Shown here: in pieces, positions 60,947 through 64,000 of the stretch
Layout of the letters: each line of letters starts with the position of its first letter
Position numbering within the stretch: position 1 is the first letter of the stretch
Assembly: GCF_963662805.1 (NCBI RefSeq)
Contig: NZ_OY759870.1
Coordinates: 172,081-236,080, forward strand
DNA length: 64,000 nucleotides
Reading direction: 5' to 3'
From: an uncultured Cohaesibacter sp.
GTDB taxonomy: Bacteria; Pseudomonadota; Alphaproteobacteria; Rhizobiales; Cohaesibacteraceae
Position numbers and translations under genes: made by a program
The notes under the pieces: generated by a model
Told to the model about the DNA's origin: nothing
What the model saw: only the letters and a program-made list of their open reading frames with translations
The model's database searches: none

Positions 60947-61711
60947 ATGGTCGACCTCGCCCTCAACAACCCGTTGACCCGTCAGGATCTTCTTCGCCAG
61001 CGCCTCGAAGCAGGCGAGCCATTGATCGCTGTTGATCTCGCCAGCGAGTTCGACATTTCGCTCGACACGATCCGACGTGATCTGATGGTGCTGGAGGAAG
61101 AGGGGCTACTTCAGCGGGTGCGTGGTGGAGCCGTGCCGATCCGGCGGCCATCCAGCACCTACAAGGAACGCCGTATCACTCCAGAGACTGAGTGCGATGC
61201 ACTGGTGCGGGCCGCTCTGCCACTCATTAGGGAGGGGATGACCATCATGATCGATGGCGGCACAACCCTGACGCATCTGGCCCGCCTGATGTCCCCTTTG
61301 CGAGACCTGCTTGTCATCACGCCGTCACCATCCGTTGCCTCTATCATGCTCGAAAAGGACATCACCACCTATCTGGTCGGTGGGCAGGTCAGTCCGTGGG
61401 GCGGCATCGCCGTCGGAGCCGAGGCCGAAGGCGCAATCCGCAACATGGCGGCCGATCTGGCCTTCGCCGGAGTGTGCGGACTTGATGCGGAGTTTGGCCT
61501 CTCTGGCGATCACGCGAGCGAAGTCGGCGTCATGCGCGCCATGGCGGCGGCGGCGCGGCGCACCGTCGTCATCGCCGCGCAATCAAAACTGGGCCAGCGT
61601 GCCCGTCACCGTGTTCTGCCGGTTGAAGATCTCAGCATGATCGTCACCGACGCGGACCCGAACACCATGCAGCCTTTCCGGGCCGCAGGAGTGGAGATCA
61701 CCCATGTCTGA
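60947..61711 (+). CDS. DeoR family transcriptional regulator
   Basis: A 254-residue repressor-type protein. The N-terminal helix-turn-helix (about 12-60, VDLASEFDISLDTIRRDLMV, EEEGLLQRVRGGAVP) is the classical DeoR signature. The C-terminal sugar-phosphate-isomerase-like sensor has MIDGGTTLTHLARLM, LVITPSPSVASIML and CGLDAEFGLSGDHASEV. ATG 60947 is used; a TTG at 60896 falls inside the palindromic operator and is unlikely. It overlaps the MFS gene by eight bases. The inducer is probably a phosphorylated sugar or similar, inferred from the family. Confidence 0.92.
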   Translation: MVDLALNNPLTRQDLLRQRLEAGEPLIAVDLASEFDISLDTIRRDLMVLEEEGLLQRVRGGAVPIRRPSSTYKERRITPETECDALVRAALPLIREGMTIMIDGGTTLTHLARLMSPLRDLLVITPSPSVASIMLEKDITTYLVGGQVSPWGGIAVGAEAEGAIRNMAADLAFAGVCGLDAEFGLSGDHASEVGVMRAMAAAARRTVVIAAQSKLGQRARHRVLPVEDLSMIVTDADPNTMQPFRAAGVEITHV

Positions 61712-62894
61712 TCAGGCATCCAACACCGCTTCCCCCAACCCCTACACCGGGTCACGCTTGCGCACACCATGGCGGGCCGTGTCATCGCAATTTGTCTTCA
61801 ACGGCATGCTGATCGGCATCTGGGCGTCCCGCATTCCGGCGATCATGGAAATCCACTCGCTGGACAAGGCGGAGCTTGGCCTGCTGCTGCTCGCCATGGC
61901 GGTCGGGGCGATTGCCTCCTTCCCGCTGGCTGGTCGCCTGTCCGATATCTATGGCTCCGCCTTCGTGACCAAATGCATTGCGGTCACCTACACCTTCTCG
62001 CTCATGGCTCTGGCCTTCGCGCCCAATGTCTGGATGCTGGCGCTGGCGCTTGCCTTCTTCGGTGCCAACCATGGGGCGATGGATGTGTCGATGAATGCCT
62101 GGGCAGGCGAGGTGGAAACGCATCTTAAGCGTCCGGTCATGTCCTCGATCCATGCCATGTGGAGCATCGGGGCGGGCCTTGGCGCGGCGACGGGATATCT
62201 CGCGGTGAAACTCGGAGCCGATCCCCTGACGCATTTTGTTGTCGGTGCCGTTCTGTCCTTTGCGCTGACCTTCCCTTTCGCCACACTTCCTTGGCACAGC
62301 AACCGACGCCCGTCTCAGAAGGGTGATCCCATCTTCCCCCTGCCCAAGGGAGCCCTGATTCTCGTCGGCCTGATTGCCCTGAGTTCTGGGCTCGGCGAGG
62401 GCGCTATGGCCGACTGGAGCGCCATTTTCCTTGTTTCTGTGACCGGCGTCGGCGAGGCCAAGGCGGCGCTCGGCTATACCATCTTCTCCGTCGCCATGGT
62501 CATCATGCGGATGATCGCCGACCGCGTGGTCGTCCGGACAGGTCCGGTAAAAGCCGCGCGACTGGGTGGCATCGTCTCCTGCCTCGGCACTCTGATGGCC
62601 ATTCTGGCAGGCTCTTTCACACTCACGCTCATCGGCTTTGCGCTCATGGGGCTCGGCTATGCCGTCATCATCCCGCTGGCCATGTCCCGCGCGACACGGG
62701 ACGACCGGCTGGCCCCCGGAACGGCCATTGCCTCGGTAGCCACGCTGGGCTATGCCGCCATTCTCATCGGGCCCGTCGTGATCGGATTCTTCGCCGAACT
62801 TGTCTCGCTGCGCTGGGCTTTTCTGCTGCTCACTTTCCTGACGCTCATCATCATCGCGCTGGCGTCCAATCTCGCCCCTCCTCGGCAGGATTGA
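61704..62894 (+). CDS. MFS transporter
   Basis: A 396-residue inner-membrane carrier with twelve hydrophobic helices. The start FVFNGMLIGIWASRIPAIME, the loop motif PLAGRLSDIYGSAFVTK, HAMWSIGAGLGAATGYLAVK and the late SRATRDDRLAPGTAIASVAT resemble the YbjJ-like group of sugar-related MFS proteins. It is co-transcribed with the DeoR regulator (8-base overlap), so its expression is presumably tied to the same inducer. Substrate unknown. Confidence 0.9.
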   Translation: MSDQASNTASPNPYTGSRLRTPWRAVSSQFVFNGMLIGIWASRIPAIMEIHSLDKAELGLLLLAMAVGAIASFPLAGRLSDIYGSAFVTKCIAVTYTFSLMALAFAPNVWMLALALAFFGANHGAMDVSMNAWAGEVETHLKRPVMSSIHAMWSIGAGLGAATGYLAVKLGADPLTHFVVGAVLSFALTFPFATLPWHSNRRPSQKGDPIFPLPKGALILVGLIALSSGLGEGAMADWSAIFLVSVTGVGEAKAALGYTIFSVAMVIMRMIADRVVVRTGPVKAARLGGIVSCLGTLMAILAGSFTLTLIGFALMGLGYAVIIPLAMSRATRDDRLAPGTAIASVATLGYAAILIGPVVIGFFAELVSLRWAFLLLTFLTLIIIALASNLAPPRQD

Positions 62895-63122
62895 CGGGCA
62901 TGGCCGGTCACTGGCGGTTGGAAGCGATCTTTGAGGTGAATCAAAGAGTTGATTGATGTGGCTCAAAAAAGGGACAGTTGCCCAACAAATGATCGCAAAA
63001 ACTGTGATTTTTGACCAATTTTTGAACTTTTTGGCTACTCCCTAGGTCGACTCCGGCAGCAAAATTGCGCAAAAGGGTGTCTGCTGTTCATCAAGTCTTC
63101 ACCGTGTTCTGGCGGATCTGCA
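62895..63122. other. Intergenic region before the NSS transporter leader
   Basis: About 230 bases with no gene. The section 62960-63050 is AT-rich, with several TTTTTGA runs, and is the likely promoter area for the transporter. Confidence 0.4.
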
Positions 63123-63226
63123 GACCTGAGAATGATGATCAGGCGATGGTCCGAGCTCATCCGGAAATTCCATCGTCTGATCGCCATCATGGAGGTCAGT
63201 GCAGCCGTCCCGAGGGATGATCTCGG
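63123..63226 (+). ncRNA. Long hairpin plus second stem in the transporter leader, candidate structured RNA
   Basis: GACCT (63123-63127) pairs with AGGTC (63193-63197). Inside it ATGATG (63132-63137) pairs with CATCAT (63185-63190), and ATCAGGCGATGG (63138-63149) pairs with CCATCGTCTGAT (63170-63181) with one G-T pair. The loop holds TCCG/CGGA. A second stem CCGAG/CTCGG follows at 63210-63226. The whole lies about 100 bases before the NSS transporter ATG. No known riboswitch class is recognised. Confidence 0.45.
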
Positions 63227-63324
63227 CGCGAAGGGGGGAGATGTGAGAACAAAAGCTTGAGTGGGGACGGTGGTCCTGGAGGAGCACCCTGTTGCCCAAA
63301 ACAAACATCCGTTGGGTTTAAACT

Positions 63325-64000
63325 ATGAGTATCAAACGCGAACACTGGGGCTCCCGTCTCGGTTTCATCATGGCCACCGCAGGCTCTGCGATCGGTCTGG
63401 GTAATATCTGGAAGTTTCCCTACATGGCAGGCGAGAATGGTGGGGCTGCCTTCATCATCATCTATCTCGCTCTTGTCTTCACGATCGGTCTTTCGGTCCT
63501 GCTAGCTGAAATCATGATCGGTCGCTCGACCCAGTCCGACGCTATCAACGCCTTCAAGAAACTCGGGCATGGCGGCTTCTCAGTCGTCGGCTACATGGGC
63601 ATTGCCGCCGCCTTCATGATCCTGTCCTTTTATTGCGTCGTCGCTGGTTGGACCATCGCCTATATCATCAAGTTCGCCAGTGGGCATTTCGCCGGCATGG
63701 ATGGAGCCGCTCTTGGTGGCGAGTTTGGCGCCTTCATCGCGGATCCGGTGCAGCCGATCATCTATCAGGCGGTCTTCGTCGCCCTCACCGTGTTCGTGGT
63801 GCTTGGGGGGATCGCGAACGGCATCGAGCGCGCAGGCAAGATCCTTATGCCGCTGCTGTTTGTCATCCTCATCGCATTGGTTATCCGCGCAGTGACCCTG
63901 CCCGGTGCAGAGCGCGGCCTTGAATTCTTCCTCGCACCTGATTTCTCGAAAATCACCGGCGGAACGATCATGGCAGCCCTTGGTCAGGCCTTCTTCTCGC
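63325..64000 (+). CDS. Sodium-dependent transporter of the NSS (SNF) family, N-terminal part
   Basis: The first 225 residues are present; the gene runs off the window. The start REHWGSRLGFIMATAGSAIG, LGNIWKFPYMAGENGGAAF is the hallmark of neurotransmitter:sodium symporter helix 1, with its unwound sodium- and substrate-binding centre. Further helices follow (IIIYLALVFTIGLSVLLAEI, FSVVGYMGIAAAFMILSFYC, VVAGWTIAYIIKF). Bacterial members import amino acids with sodium. Substrate cannot be named. The ribosome-binding site before ATG 63325 is weak, and a long leader with hairpins precedes it. Confidence 0.92.
   Translation, partial: MSIKREHWGSRLGFIMATAGSAIGLGNIWKFPYMAGENGGAAFIIIYLALVFTIGLSVLLAEIMIGRSTQSDAINAFKKLGHGGFSVVGYMGIAAAFMILSFYCVVAGWTIAYIIKFASGHFAGMDGAALGGEFGAFIADPVQPIIYQAVFVALTVFVVLGGIANGIERAGKILMPLLFVILIALVIRAVTLPGAERGLEFFLAPDFSKITGGTIMAALGQAFFS

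Noticed and set aside
61782..62966. Minus-strand open frame opposite the MFS transporter gene
   Set aside because: Antisense shadow, highly charged and without motifs.
62980..63324. Glycine-type riboswitch before the NSS transporter
   Set aside because: The conserved glycine-aptamer core could not be found; the hairpin there has a different shape.
1..64000. CRISPR arrays, prophage or plasmid replication genes
   Set aside because: No regular short repeats with spacers, no phage structural genes and no replication or conjugation genes were seen; the only mobile trace is the IS3-type remnant.

Overview
The window looks like a chromosomal segment of an alphaproteobacterium, probably a Hyphomicrobiales (Rhizobiales) member. 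This is inferred from a NodQ-type CysN-CysC fusion, a PcaQ-like regulator beside pca genes, a PuuE-UraD fusion, a PuuD-type membrane urate oxidase, and a GC-rich coding style with many ATGA/TGATG gene overlaps. A Cohaesibacter-like genus is only a guess.

Layout. 1-16 kb: a chemoreceptor start, acetate kinase, galE, a sulfate-activation operon (cysD-cysNC-cysQ), manC, malonyl-CoA decarboxylase, a second chemoreceptor and two RNA methyltransferases. 16-20.8 kb: frnE-like gene, uppP, GST, queG, an SDR gene and tRNA-Arg(ACG). 20.8-29.5 kb: a decayed IS3-type remnant beside the tRNA, then a surface-polysaccharide region (DUF707-like protein, UDP-galactopyranose mutase, GT2, a GT2-GT61 fusion, a pyruvyl-transferase-like protein). 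29.7-45 kb: aromatic catabolism. Downstream protocatechuate genes (pcaB; pobA-pcaD-pcaC-pcaH-pcaG) and a LysR regulator are followed by a TRAP transporter and a five-gene set (SDR, crotonase, feruloyl-CoA synthase, amidohydrolase, acyl-CoA dehydrogenase) that fits a CoA-dependent beta-oxidative phenylpropanoid pathway yielding 4-hydroxybenzoate for PobA. 45-59.7 kb: purine catabolism from xanthine to glyoxylate (xdhABC, puuD, uraH, puuE-uraD, allE, allA, a nucleobase permease, a LysR regulator), with malate synthase G able to use the glyoxylate. 59.7-64 kb: an oxidoreductase / DeoR regulator / MFS module and the start of a sodium-dependent (NSS) transporter.

Most notable signals. (1) A 29-bp motif (25/29 identical, inverted) lies in front of both the pob/pca operon and the phenylpropanoid TRAP operon, suggesting one LysR regulator controls the whole route. 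(2) Two untranslated leaders look structured: a long hairpin before the NSS transporter and a switch-like leader before xdhA. (3) A TTGCAA-rich palindrome array lies before the DeoR gene. (4) About fourteen single-base homopolymer indels break eight otherwise intact genes. Their pattern, including genes with three +1 shifts that restore frame, points to sequencing or assembly error rather than pseudogenes, so those genes are annotated as full-length coding regions with the breaks noted.
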